From Sinonovacula constricta (lineage: Eukaryota; Mollusca; Bivalvia; Cardiida; Solecurtidae): 64,000 nt of DNA. Made by a program: the position numbers and the translations under genes. The notes beneath the pieces are model-generated. The model saw only the letters and a list, made by a program, of their open reading frames with translations. It was not told the origin of the DNA and made no database searches. Below are positions 36,425 to 47,945 of this stretch, in pieces. Every line of letters begins with the position of its first letter. Position 1 is the stretch's first letter. The stretch spans positions 8,878,885 to 8,942,884 of the forward strand of contig CM017565.1 in assembly GCA_007844125.1 (NCBI GenBank). The letters are read 5' to 3'.

Positions 36425-36700
36425 AAATAGACCAACGTCAGAGCGGACTACACGGATGACAATATAATAGTGATCTCAAAAAGTCAGTTATCGCATGGTT
36501 TTCTTACTTTAAAAACAGTTATCTCTGTAGCGTGGCTCTGATATGAAACACCTGTTTGCAATGACTAGTAGTTATTATGCTGTTCACATAATCTAGGATA
36601 GCAATGTACAGCATTTTGCAGGGTATTGTCAGGTAATAACGACTTATTTCGTAATTAGAGAAAAAAATCTTTAGTTCAAACCTTCGGATACCACCTTCAA
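36425..36700 (+). repeat. Dispersed repeat G, copy 1
   Basis: Shares an ordered series of words with 57085-57380 in the same orientation: AACGTCAGAGC, GTGATCTCAAAA, GTGGTTTT-like, CGTGGCTC, AGCATTTTG/AGCGTTTTG, GTAATAACG/GTAACAATAATG and GATACCACCT. Identity by eye is moderate, with small insertions. Its class is unknown; a tRNA-like head on the minus strand at 36780-36842 may be the 5' end of the same element. Confidence 0.55.
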
Positions 36701-36779
36701 GCTGTAAACAGTAGATTGTGGCCAGACAGCACCCAACTCTGTGAGATGATATTAAGCTACCCAATTATTTTAAAAGTGA

Positions 36780-36842
36780 CCACGTTGTGTAAATCAAACT
36801 GAAAGTTGAGACAAATCCTTGTACCACTACGCCACATGTGCC
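36780..36842 (-). repeat. Degenerate tRNA-like head, possible SINE start
   Basis: On the minus strand GGCACATGTGGCGTAGTGGTAC contains a good polymerase III A box (TGGCGTAGTGG). The B-box position holds GTTTGATTTAC, with several mismatches. No cloverleaf can be drawn. It is more likely an old SINE head than a tRNA gene. Confidence 0.35.
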
Positions 36843-37834
36843 CTAGTAACCATTTGTTAATAATAAACGGAACAGTATGAGACAGATATGGAAAGAGTGA
36901 TATAAGCCTGTTGCAAACCGTTATCTACATGTACACAGATAAAGCGATAAAATGTCAAAAACTGTATTAATCTGCACTTTTGCACGTATGTTATGTCTTA
37001 CTCCAGAAAGGCATGTCCGCAGATGCCACCATTACCTTTTTGGAATAGACAATACCGCCCACAAGTGTTACTACTTAACTGTAACAAACACAAGCACACA
37101 CACTAAACCTAATTGTCTAGGGTCATAAATATGCCCGTTTGGTCATGAATAAAAACGGAATATTTCTGCATTTTAAACGTCTCTCTTTATTTTACTTCTT
37201 AAAGGTGTGGCAAGTTAAACTTAACATTTTTTTCTAAAACTGATGGCGACGCTTATACATGTCGTTTCATTCACAATATCGGTTCAGTTCTTGTTTGACT
37301 TAATTCGACGTTTCATCATATTTTACATTTAATTAAGAATCGTCTAAGTCAGCAAAATTAGCATTTTCACAGGTAAACGAGTGTAAAGGCGCGGCAACAT
37401 TAACCGAATTCTAATTAGCAAATTAAACTTCGTGTTCTCATTAAACAATATATTAGTATCAATTATTTTCTTTGGGAATGTCTCTGCAAGTTGTTTGGTT
37501 ATTAATTAATAGTCACGTTGATATGTTGTACAGGTTTGTTCAGCCTTCTGGTACAGTTTTTATTCAGGCGGATTGATCTAACAAAAGGAGGAAAGCCACA
37601 GAGTTTAAAGGAAGTATCGGCATGAAGTTTGAGGTTTGAACAATCTTGAAGAACTTGTCTATATACTTTTTAATTCCTAATACGTATTGTATAGAGTGAC
37701 GAGTACAATTTTTAATGCATTCACTACAGTTGCCATGTTGAAGACACACAGCCATCACAAGGCGCATACATGACGCAATGGAGTATCACAATCCAAGTAC
37801 ACTACTTCATATTTTATATAAATTATTGCGTCTT
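36843..37834. other. AT-rich non-coding stretch
   Basis: Nothing recognised. Confidence 0.4.
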
Positions 37835-37872
37835 AAATTAATTAAATTAAATTAAATTAAATTAAATTAAAT
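37835..37872 (+). repeat. AAATT pentanucleotide microsatellite
   Basis: Seven to eight uninterrupted ATTAA units. Confidence 0.9.
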
Positions 37873-40085
37873 CCACTATTATGGAGATATTCTAAGTTTA
37901 CGAGCTTAAATGGTTACTTAACCTGAAAAACGTTGCGACGCTTATGAATATCAGCCTTTAGGCAGCACAGGGGCAGACTATTAGCCTTTAATCTAACGAT
38001 CAGAACTTTTTTTATCATTTTTCCATTGTGATTCAACACAGTTTCGTTTTACAAATTTGCAAACTGTTATGTCGCTTAAACTTAACTTACCAAATAATAA
38101 AAAAACACCTCGACGGTAGTTGTACTTAGTTTACTTCATATATCAACTCATTCTATTTCAAATTTAAATTTTAATTTGAAGTCTATCGCAAATCATTACA
38201 CATTAAGGCCTAATGATGTTTAAAGCCTTTTTCTTTAGAAAATTCCACCAGATTGGAGTGAAATGTTTCTACCGTATATTATGTGTACGGAGTGCACTCT
38301 AACTGAATTCATTATTTACATTCACGATTCATGTTGTCTCCTTCTCGAGGCGATGAGGCTTTCTTTACAAATTCCGAACTGCCCATTTTGTATCAAACTT
38401 TGTTATTTGACGGGATATATTCAGCCTGGACAAATGAAAGATAAACACAGAGCATTAACTACAGAGATTCATCGCTCATAATTACGACCATTAACCTGGG
38501 GATGAACAGGTCTTCTTTCATCCGTCCTTTTATGCGCTCTCCCTCACTTTATTTAGTAAACTGTCATAGCCCCTCCCTTCAGTTGATGGAAACCTAACAT
38601 TCAGCCGGAGAAAAGAAACACATAAATTCTATCGAGTTTTCTCCCAGACCAGTTAAGTGTTTCTTGTCCGTATTGTCCTCAGGAAGATTTACACGCTTGA
38701 AGTTGTTGAGAAGTTAAAATAGAGGCGTTTCTTATAAAGATTTACACCGCCAACCCCTTTAGGACTGAACTAGCAATTTGTACCGGCGAGAACAGGCTGC
38801 CATATTTCTCGTATGTACTTAGTTACCTTCAAGGGGGTGAGTGAGTTCGTTTAAATGTGTGTAAACGTATTTCGAGCTTTACGAAGTATTCATTGAGACT
38901 TTATGCTGATAATGAGTCGGACGGTATGCAAATCAGGCCTGGCGTCACTTGTCCTTCAATCAGTATTCAACCATTAGTAAACAATACAACCCGCAGTGTC
39001 AATCACGATTGTAATTTAAAATAAATTTACCAAGATAGACTGTACTTGCCGCTTACAGTATCGTATAACGAACCCTAGCATAAGGTCGACCCGTATCGCC
39101 AGCCTAGCTGAGCTACATTTTCCTATTTTTCAATTTGTCAATATGCAAATGGTTTATGAAAAAGCTTTTTCTTTTATTCCGCTTTGAAAACGTTAACACT
39201 CCACATGCAGTGCACGTTCTTTTGTCATTTGTCATTGTACACAGAGTTGAAAATGGATTCGGTTCGAACAACAGACGAAATGTCTACGATTTTCCGACGC
39301 ACTGCACCCTTTATCTAGTGTGATAAGTTTATATCAACATACCAATCCGATGGTCCCGCGCCAGTCGGAAAGTGTCAACCCTATATTTGGATACAAGCTT
39401 GCGCCATAATTCCTCTATTATCAAATGCCGCATAACGCAATCACGATAAATTCATACGCCTGTCTTAGAGATAATGACGTTTTGCAATATTTATGCAATG
39501 CTTTATGCATAATATTAGATGACGCTCGTATTGTGTACTTAATTTTTAAGAACCGAAAAATGATAAACACATTTTAAAATATTGATCAAATTACCATTGT
39601 ACAAGAATCACTTGATAAACTTTAGCCGATGTAAACTTATTTTCATAGATATTATTTAATAAAACCGACTGCATTTAAAAAAATCTAAGCGATGTATTTG
39701 AATATGAATGAAAAATACATGAACATTTTTCATTTTGAAGCTTACTTTTCTAATCACTACAATAAAAAGTGTAAGCATATAAGGATTAAGAGGAAAATGC
39801 ACAAACTGATACATTTCCTGTAACATCAATTAACGATTGTTAGAAGCGCCCAACAATGGTTGCTAGATCCTCTGTGGTTTAGTCAAGACACCGAGACATG
39901 ATGTCAGCCATAACACAAATGATTTAAAATAAATATATATATATTTGTTTTCTTCACAGCTTGACTTAAAAATCTTCGTCATTTATTAAGTGTAGAAATA
40001 CGCGTCAGATGCTAAAATATCACTATTAAATAGAGAAGTAATATGTTTCGCATACAAACTTTCTTAAAACGTAGCTTTACGTCGA
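37873..40085. other. Non-coding stretch with octamer-type sites
   Basis: No gene found. ATGCAAAT, the POU/octamer motif, occurs at 38926-38933 and 39143-39150, and TTATGCATAA near 39500. The stretch 38860-39160 is less AT-rich than its surroundings. A cis-regulatory element is possible, but this is inference from short motifs. Confidence 0.3.
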
Positions 40086-42587
40086 AAATCTACCAGTGTA
40101 TTCGTGGTGCTCTGATGAACGTCTAAAGTCTACAGGAAGATAGGAGATCATTGGATTGTCGTTCTTACTCATGTATAAGTAGTCCTCCGATGGTTGTCCG
40201 ATAGCCTCCGAAAGTCTATAGATTGTCTTCCAAAGTCTTCTGACGTATACGCGGTCTTCTAGTGGTCGTCAAAGTATTCTGATTTATAAGTGATCCTTCG
40301 GTGGTCATCCGCAGTCTCCTGATGTATAGGTAGTCATCCGAGGGTCGTCCGAAGTATTCTGATTAATACGTCATCCTCAGATGTTTGTCTAAAGTCTTCT
40401 GATGTATAAGCGGTCCTCCGAGGGTTGCAGAGAATTCTGATATGTATAAGTGGTTTTCTGATGGTCGCAAAAGTCTTCTGATGTATTAGTGATCCACTGA
40501 GGGTCGTTCAAAGTCAACCGCTTTATAATTAGCCCTCCGATGGCCGTCTACCGCTATAGGAATTACCCTTAGATGGTCGCACATAGTCTTCTGGTGTATA
40601 CGTTGTCCTCAGATGATCGCCCTAGGTATTCTGATGTATAAGTGGTCCTCCGTTGTTCGCTCAAAGTCTGCCGATGTGAAGGTGGTCCACTGAATGTCGT
40701 CCAAAGTCTATTGAATTAGTTGTCCTTCGATGGTCGGTCCTAGTCTAATATTATATAGGTGATCATGGTCCTCTTAAGCTTACTGGTGTATACGTGGTCA
40801 TCCGATGGTTGTCTAAAGCCTACAGATGTATGCCTGATCATCCGATGGTCGTCTAAATCTTACTGATGTATACGTGGTCATCCGATGGTCGTCTAAAGGT
40901 TACTGATGTATACGTGGTCATCCGATGGTCGTCTAAAGCCTACTGATGTATACGTGGTCATCCGATGGTCGTCTGACGCCTACTTATATTTACGTGGTCA
41001 TCCGATGGTCGTCCAAAGCCTACTAATGTATAAGTGGTCATCCGATGGTCGTCAAAAGCCTACTAATGTATAAGTGGTCATCCGATGGTCGTCTAACGCC
41101 TACTTATATATACGTGGTCATCCGATGGTCGTCTAACGCCTACTTATATATACGTGGTCATCCGATGGTCGTCTAAAGCCTACCGACGCATACGTGGTCA
41201 TCCGATGGTCGTCTAAAGTCTACTGATGTATAGGTGGTCATATGATGGTCGTCTAATGTTTCCGATGTATACGTGGTCATCCGATGGTCATCTTAAGTCA
41301 TCCGATGTATACGTGTTCATCCAATGGTCGTCTAGAGCCTGCTGATGTATACGTGGTCATCCGATGGTCGTCTAAATTCTACCGATGTATACGTGGTCAT
41401 TCAATGGTCGTCTAAAGTCTACCGATGTATACGTGGTCATCCGATGGTCGTCTAAAGTCTACCGATGTATAGGTGGTCATCCGATTGTCGTCTAAAGTCT
41501 ACCGATGTATACGTGGTCATCCGATGTTCGTCTAAAGCCTACTGATGTATGCGTGGTCATCCGATGATCGTCTAAAGCCTACTGATGAATACGTGGTCAT
41601 CCGATGGTCGTCTAAAGTCTGCGAATGTAAAAGTGGTCATCCGATGGTCGTCTTACGTCTACTTATATATACGTGGTCATCCGATGGTAGTCTAGAGCCT
41701 ACTGATGTATACGTGGTCATCTGATGGTCGTCTAGAGCCTACTGATGTATACGTGGTCATCCGATGATCGTCTAGAGCCTACTGATGAATACGTGGTCAT
41801 CCGATGGTCGTCTAAAGTCTGCGAATGTAAAAGTGGTCATCCGATGGTCGTCTTACGTCTACTTATATATACGTGGTCATCCGATGGTCGTCTAGAGCCT
41901 ACTGATGTATACGTGGTCATCTGATGGTCGTCGAAAGTCTACCTATACATACGTGGTCATCCGATGGTCGCCTAACGCCTACTTATATATATACGCCGTC
42001 ACCCGATGGTCGTCTAAAGCCTACTGATGTATACGTGGTCATCTGATGGTCGTCTAAAGCCTACTGATGTATACATTCTCATCCGATGGTCGTCTAACGC
42101 CTACGTATATATACGTGGTCATCCAAAGGTCGTCTAAAAACCCACTGATGTATACGTGGTCATCCGATGGTCGTCTAAAGTCTACCGATGTATACGTGGT
42201 CATCCGATGGTCGTCTAAAGTCTACCGATGTATACGTGGTCATCCGATGGTCGTCTAAAGTCTACTGATGAGTACGTGGTCATCCGATGGTCGTCTAAAG
42301 TCTACCGATGTATACGTGGTCATCCGATGGTCGTCTAAAGTCTACTGATGAGTACGTGGTCATCCGATGGTCGTCTAAAGTCTACTGATGAGTACGTGGT
42401 CATCCGATGGTCGTCTAAAGTCTACCGATGTGTACGTGGTCATCCGATGGTCGTCAAAAGTTTGTTGATATATACGTGGTCATCCGATGGTCGCCTTAAT
42501 TCCATTAATGTATACGTGGTCAATCAGTGGTCGTTTAAAATCTACTGATGTATAAGTGGCCATCCAAGGGTCGTCCAAAGTCTACAT
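40086..42587 (+). repeat. 40-bp satellite, about 62 units
   Basis: The unit is close to GTGGTCATCCGATGGTCGTC followed by TAAAGTCTACTGATGTATAC. The left 700 bp is strongly diverged and includes indels; from about 40800 to 42500 units are nearly identical and stay in register. The right edge decays into TACATATATA. Because 40 is not a multiple of 3, frames shift with each unit, so the 63- and 66-codon frames inside are repeat artefacts. The gradient from old, diverged units to a homogenised core is typical of satellite turnover by unequal exchange. Confidence 0.92.
41561..41960 (+). repeat. 200-bp higher-order duplication in the 40-bp satellite
   Basis: Diagnostic variants recur exactly 200 bp apart: CCGATGATCG at 41561 and 41761, GCGAATGTAA at 41621 and 41821, a CTTACGTCTAC variant in both, and CTGATGGTCG at 41731 and 41931. 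Five 40-bp units have therefore been copied as a block. Confidence 0.85.
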
Positions 42588-43648
42588 ATATACATATATA
42601 TAATATTAGTAATATTCATGCACTGGATTAACATCCCCTTTTTGATCATGTTATTTATTTTTTGTCCAAAATATTATTAATGTAATTAGTGTAACTTCAT
42701 CGTTAAAATAGACCTTAAACTGGAAAAATGGTGATTTGACGAATTTGAAGCGACCACGATACAGCTGGTTTAAAATACTTCTCTCAAATTGCCCGGGACA
42801 ATCATAAGTGTTAGAAACGTGTTCATGTGAACGTATCTGTTACGCTATTAATTCTTCGTTGTTCATACTTGCGCATAGACATGTTTTTGCTTCAATCATT
42901 ATCTATGCACTTATTGACCCGAAAGTAGGAGAATATGAAAAAAAAATAGATAGTGCAGGTCATGTTTCCATGCGTCCTGTCAATACACAAAACTTTGTCT
43001 ACGTCACTTTACAGCAAATCAGAAGCTGAACATCGAATGTGTTGTATATCTACAAATGCTAAGTTTTACCGTCTCTAGCTTACTGAAAGATTGCTTATAG
43101 ACTAATCAAACAGATCAGCGCACATTATATTAAGACATAGTGAAAGCAAAACTTCGTTTTCAAATGAATCCCGTTTGTTGTTTTTTCATTGCCGAGAAAT
43201 ACGGTTTGTGGGACGATAAAACAAGCTCACATAAGTTGAAGTATTTCTATGTAATGATATCGCACAGTTGACCTTGCACATGTTCAAAAAAGGTTCACAA
43301 AGTTCTCGGTCAGCAGTGACAGCTTAAACACATAGACTTGTAAACAAACAACTGGATCGACCCCATTCTTCAGTATCTACGACATGTTTGGGAATAACTG
43401 TTCAATCAAGGTTGCATGTCGCAGATATGGTACACACCTGATAAGAAATTAAACTTTGAAACAACAAGCAGTATTTATTCCGGCTATGTTTTGTTGTTGT
43501 TTTTCTAAAAGATTATGGTCTTCGGTAAAGTAAGGCAGTTAACAATTTAATCTTTAATCAGAACATAATAAATCTTGAAGCATGTCTACTTGATGATAAC
43601 TACGACGATGATGTTGAATATAATAAATATAACAAAACAACAACACAA
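42588..43648. other. AT-rich non-coding stretch
   Basis: Nothing recognised. A 73-codon open frame at 42808-43029 has no motif. Confidence 0.4.
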
Positions 43649-43707
<59 letters not shown>

Positions 43708-43724
43708 ATAATAATAATAATAAT
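43649..43724 (+). repeat. ACT then AAT trinucleotide microsatellite
   Basis: About 19 ACT units run directly into about six AAT units. A 106-codon frame spanning it reads as a threonine run and is not credible as a protein. Confidence 0.92.
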
Positions 43725-43868
43725 GATAATTGTAGTAATGATAATTGTAATAAAATTAAAATAATAGTAAAAATGATGATGATAAAAGATTTAAAGATTT
43801 TCTTACACAGTTTCGCATTTTTCTTGAAAAAGAAACGTTTAAATAACGCTGTTGACCTTCCGTGTGCA

Positions 43869-43881
43869 CCCCCCCCCCCCC
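43869..43881 (+). repeat. C13 homopolymer
   Basis: Thirteen C in a row within AT-rich sequence. Confidence 0.9.
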
Positions 43882-45207
43882 TTAAAGAAGAATAGTCAAA
43901 TAGTCAAAATATTCATTAAATGAACACCAATTTCAAGATTCTAACCGAAAAAAAGAATATATTTTTTAACAATCGGTATTTATAAAAACCTCGTATATAG
44001 AAATAATCGACAAGAAAATTGCTATTTTCTCGTGATTATTATTGGGACGTCACCAGACTATGGATCCGTGCGCGTGCTGCCATAAAGTCCCAATTACACT
44101 TCTGGAATATATAAAGATCTCGTCAACAAATGCATTTATATCTAGCAAAAATATTATTATGATTTTTCTTCATACACAAAGTGGTCATGTACTAACACTG
44201 AGACATCAATAAGTAAATTTAACCGTAATATGTAGGTCCCCACAAATACATTGACCACTTGGTGGCCATCGTCACGAAATGGCGGCACCGTTATGTATTT
44301 GCTTTTCCTAAATATATAGATAAAATGGCAGTTCATGCAAAAACTAACAACATATTCTACAGTAATGATCAATAAACTCTGACTAAGTCTTTCCCTTCAA
44401 GTGCCAATAGAGCCGACTTAGTAACACAACCTGCTGTGGAATAGGTAATTACTTATACTACCCTATTCTTTAACACGGACGATAGCAGATAGGGGAGATA
44501 TCAAGCATAATGTGTCTTAGATACATTCATCTGGGTCATCTCCAATGTATGCAACTTGTTACATTATTAAAGGAGATTAAGGAAGGGAGATAACTTGATA
44601 AATAAGGCGGAACGAGTGTTGAACTGTCCAGAGCTCCGTAAAATAAACTGTTAGTTATCTTGATCCTAGCACTCAAACACCCCAGTGGGGTGCATCTTGC
44701 AATGACTGAATGATGTAGCTCAGTTCGCGTTCAGAGCCATTCAGTAGAAATTCGGTCATTTCCTAACTTTAAAAGCATCGATACATTAAAACTATCCCGA
44801 TGTTTAAACGTTTTTGCTTTAAAGCAGCATGGGCAGTGTTAAGCAACGGTATACGAAGCAGAGAAAGTTATACACGAGAACCGCAATTTCATGTCACTGT
44901 GCCACAATACTCCAAAATAAGCCATGAACAACTAATTGGTAGATAGAGACGCTATCCAAACTACTGCGCCAATCAGTTCTATGTGATTTACTGATGTATA
45001 CTAGTAACTCTTACTTGCAAAAATGCAATATTGAATATATATGTTCATGCGCTTGAAGGGTTATTGAGCAGCACGTCAACACGCTTAAAGGATATTTACC
45101 TGAAAGGTGCATTTTATCTAGACATACCTAATTTCTACAATTACGTCCATATTTGCATAAGTCGGTTATTAATTAGCATAAAATCATTTTTTCGCTATCT
45201 TAATTTG
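43882..45207. other. AT-rich non-coding stretch
   Basis: No gene. TTGGGACGTC near 44043 and AAGTCCCAATT near 44086 are inverted partners of about 8 bp, too short to call an element. Confidence 0.35.
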
Positions 45208-45267
45208 AAGAATCTAACTGTGCATAACCGGTTTGTGAAAGATCTAACTGTGCAGTACTGCTGTTTT
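45208..45267 (+). repeat. 30-bp repeat, two copies
   Basis: AAGAATCTAACTGTGCATAA and AAAGATCTAACTGTGCAGTA units, joined by CCGGTTTGTG, match the array at 46186-46385. The locus is a small second site of the same unit. Confidence 0.7.
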
Positions 45268-45330
45268 GAGGGAGATGAAATTTAAATATCTGTGGAAATT
45301 TTGATAGGACTTTTTCTTATTAAACTATAC

Positions 45331-45349
45331 AATGCCATGACGTCATATG
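45331..45349. repeat. Inverted-repeat partner containing TGACGTCA
   Basis: AATGCCATGACGTCATATG recurs as its exact reverse complement at 46494-46512. The central TGACGTCA is itself palindromic, the cyclic-AMP response element consensus, so part of the match is automatic, but the flanking bases match as well. Confidence 0.5.
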
Positions 45350-45525
45350 CCAAAACTGTCAAAAGTGAAATGTAAAAAATACGAAAGAAATCATCGAATT
45401 TTAGAAAACAACCTATACCAACAAAATAAAATGGAATAATGTTAAGAGTTAATAAGTTTAAAATAACATGAAAAGCCGAGGATTTGTCCGCAGTCGGCAT
45501 ATCATATAATAAAGGTACAAAAAAT

Positions 45526-45765
45526 CCCGATGTTATACCTACTGTGCAATCTCACATAAAGGGCACGGCGACTGCTCAAGTTGTCTCACCTATATAGGGC
45601 ACGACTGGAGTGATGAAGAGACAACAAATCCAACATTGTGTGTCCAATTATGGCACTGTTTTCATATAGTCTCAAAGACCTGACCGGTCATCGTGTAATT
45701 TAAAAGCAATGCAAAGTCTTCACTGTAAAAGGAAATGAAGGATTCCCGGGTTATAAACGTCAGCA
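45526..45765 (-). repeat. 3' region of reverse-transcriptase element, copy 1
   Basis: Diverged direct repeat of 47308-47580: both carry GTTATACCTACTGTG, GCTCAAGTTG, TATATxGGGC.CGACT, a RAGAGACAA word and CCGGTCATC.TGTA. In both places it lies just after, in minus-strand sense, reverse-transcriptase coding remnants, so it is probably the element's 3' end. Confidence 0.6.
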
Positions 45766-46177
45766 ATAAAGTTTCTGATAGGTTTTGTAAAGCGGCCAGA
45801 AAGGTTATTGAGACCCTTGATTTTCTTTAACTTGTATAAAACATTTCCATAAAATGCAGGATGGCTTATGCCGTTCTGCATAAGTGTTTTCATACTGCTA
45901 TTAAACTTAGAAGCAATAAAATCATTGCGGTGAAAGAATTTTGAAAACGCCTTTCTTAATTTGTGAAAACGAAATCCTTACTGTAATAGTTTAGAAGAAA
46001 TAACCCTGTTTCTAGCATTGAAATCTTCTACTTTTGTACAAACTCGTGCAAACCTTGTAAGTTGTGATATGTAAATACCATAGGAGGTAGCATGAGGTGA
46101 ATCACCATCAAGGCATGGATAATTCACAATACTAAAGTTGAAATAATCTCTCTTGTCATAGATTTTAGTAGAGACGT
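45720..46177 (-). pseudogene. Reverse-transcriptase element, C-terminal coding remnant
   Basis: One minus-strand frame of about 152 codons with a single internal stop (TAA, complement of 45978-45980). It contains IYDKRDYFNFSIVNYP, then SYGIYISQLTRFARVC, then KAFSKFFHRND. I recognise this block order from reverse-transcriptase-domain proteins widespread in aquatic animals, where it follows the YxDD catalytic region (memory, not a search). The catalytic region is missing because the frame is cut off by the 30-bp array beginning at 46186. One stop and no frameshift suggest a fairly recent copy. The exact retroelement clade is not decided. Confidence 0.75.
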
Positions 46178-46185
46178 TGTCAAGA

Positions 46186-46385
46186 ATTTAACTGTGCAGT
46201 ACTTCTTTGTGAAGAATCTAACTGTGCAGTACCGGTTTGTGAAGAATCTAACTGTGCAGTACTACTTTGTGGAATATCAAACTGTGTCGCATCATTTTGT
46301 GAAAACTGGACTTTGCAGTAGATCTACCGTTTAGTAAAGAATCGAACTGTGAACAAACGTGTTGTGAAGAATCAAACAGTGAATT
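46186..46385 (+). repeat. 30-bp minisatellite, about 6 copies
   Basis: The unit AATCTAACTGTGCAGTACCG plus GTTTGTGAAG is nearly exact in the first three copies and decays rightward. It abuts the truncated reverse-transcriptase remnant. Confidence 0.8.
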
Positions 46386-46493
46386 TTTAACGGTGCGAAC
46401 TGGGAAATATCTTGGAAATTAGAAGTGTGTACTTTCCATTTGTTTACAATGGTATTGTGAATAGGAAAATATTGAAATGTTTTACACTAATGA

Positions 46494-46512
46494 CATATGA
46501 CGTCATGGCATT
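46494..46512. repeat. Inverted-repeat partner containing TGACGTCA
   Basis: Reverse complement of 45331-45349. Each partner lies downstream of a block of 30-bp repeats, at about 65 and 110 bases. Confidence 0.5.
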
Positions 46513-47307
46513 TTTGTATTGCGTCATTAGTTGTTCTTATTATACGAAACTACTCTCTCATTTGGAACTTTTAGGAGAGAAAATTGGCAACTAAACAGTT
46601 CATAATGATTTTGAAAAACAACAGTCTGGACGACAAGAACTAGTTAATGACAATATGGCCATATGATAAATAGATCTGACACGAGTTGTTTTTTAAAACA
46701 AACATTGATTTTAGTCGCCAATATACAATTTACTCAATTTTAACTGCAATTTTAGTGAAGTATGTGGTATGAGAAGATTAGCATTATGATGACGTCGGCG
46801 ACGTCTACAATCAAAAAGCTATATTACACTAGTGTAAAGGTATGTATAACTTGTATTTCTGAGGCCACAAAATGGTTTAAAACAAAATAAAACGCAAAAT
46901 CCGACACCATTTAATAGGTTTTCATATTAGCATGTATAGAAAAAAAATACAAATTTAATATAATTAACTATAAAATTAAAGTGTACAAGCAAAATGTGCA
47001 CATGTGCAGCAGCTTCACATTACACAAATAATTATTGTTCAGCTAGTATTTTCTCGAACATAGTATGTTGTATCTTTCTCAGTATCTTATGGTTTATTTT
47101 CAAAGTTACTTTGAAAGTTACAGACACACAAAAATAAATAAATATAACAATAATTAACTAAAATAAAACGCCGTTTACCGAATTTGGACCCGTTTTTCTA
47201 ATGTTTAGAAAGTCCGCAAAAAAAAAAAAAAAAATTCTCCGCGTGCAAATTTCAGTGAGCATTTCATACATAGGCCTCGCGCTCCAGCGCGTCGCCACTT
47301 AAAGACA
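46513..47307. other. AT-rich non-coding stretch with an A17 run
   Basis: A run of 17 A at 47218-47234 is followed by a short GC-rich patch with CGCGCTCCAGCGCG. No gene or element ends were identified. Confidence 0.35.
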
Positions 47308-47580
47308 GGCAATATCCGAAGTTATACCTACTGTGAAATGTCACGTAAAGGACAAATGAAACAGCTCAAGTTGCTTCACCTTTATATGGGCCGACTCGAG
47401 AGGTAGAGACAATATTCCACCAGTGCATGTCCAAACTATCTAAATTTAAATCACAGTTTCTAAGTAGTCAACGATCTGTCCGGTCATCTTGTATTTTCGA
47501 AAACAATACAAGCTCTCCACTGAAAAAGGGCCAATTGCAATCATTTAAGTACAAAGAATAATTTCCGGGTTGTGACTTTC
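47308..47580 (-). repeat. 3' region of reverse-transcriptase element, copy 2
   Basis: Direct repeat of 45526-45765, with longer spacing and more divergence. Lies downstream, in minus-strand sense, of the motif-bearing fragment at 47760-47945. Confidence 0.55.
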
Positions 47581-47759
47581 TATTATAGATTTTCAGCTGA
47601 TAAATAAGCAATAGGCCTATCGATCTTTATAGCTAGACATGCTCCTTTTAAATGTCCAGTATTTGCTTGGTTTTAGGTAAGTTGTGAGGGGAAATCAGAT
47701 GGATTATATGAGCGAAGAAACGGTAATCTTTAGTAAGAATATCGAAGACATAACGTGGC

Positions 47760-47945
47760 GTTCAATTAAATTCTTCGAAAATACCGGTTTTGATTGAAGT
47801 TAATAGCGTTAACATTAGCTTTACTCTGGACGGTATAAATACAATCCGCAAACATGACCCACAGTTAGTTCCTATGGGAATCCCAACTACTGGTCCAAAA
47901 TATGTTGTCAAGTAGGACATAATAATTTAAACCAACATAAAGATT
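47760..47945 (-). pseudogene. Reverse-transcriptase fragment with GIPIGTNC motif
   Basis: A minus-strand frame reads TTYFGPVVGIPIGTNCGSCL, matching the GIPMGTNCAP-type block that precedes the catalytic YxDD motif in the same reverse-transcriptase proteins as the remnant at 45720-46177. After this block the sequence degenerates; the YxDD segment is not seen. Together with the 3' repeat at 47308-47580 it suggests an internally deleted second copy. Confidence 0.5.

Noticed and set aside
42067..42548. Open frames of 63 and 66 codons in the 40-bp array
   Set aside because: The unit is not a multiple of three, so frames rotate through units; openness is periodic and accidental.
43575..43895. 106-codon frame rich in threonine and asparagine
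   Set aside because: It is a translation of the ACT/AAT microsatellite.
44040..44096. Short inverted ends TTGGGAC/GTCCCAA as a mini-transposon
   Set aside because: Only about 8 bp of inversion, no target duplication and no second copy seen.
45290..46515. DNA transposon with 19-bp inverted ends
   Set aside because: Much of the match is the self-palindromic TGACGTCA, flanking similarity is weak and no target duplication exists.
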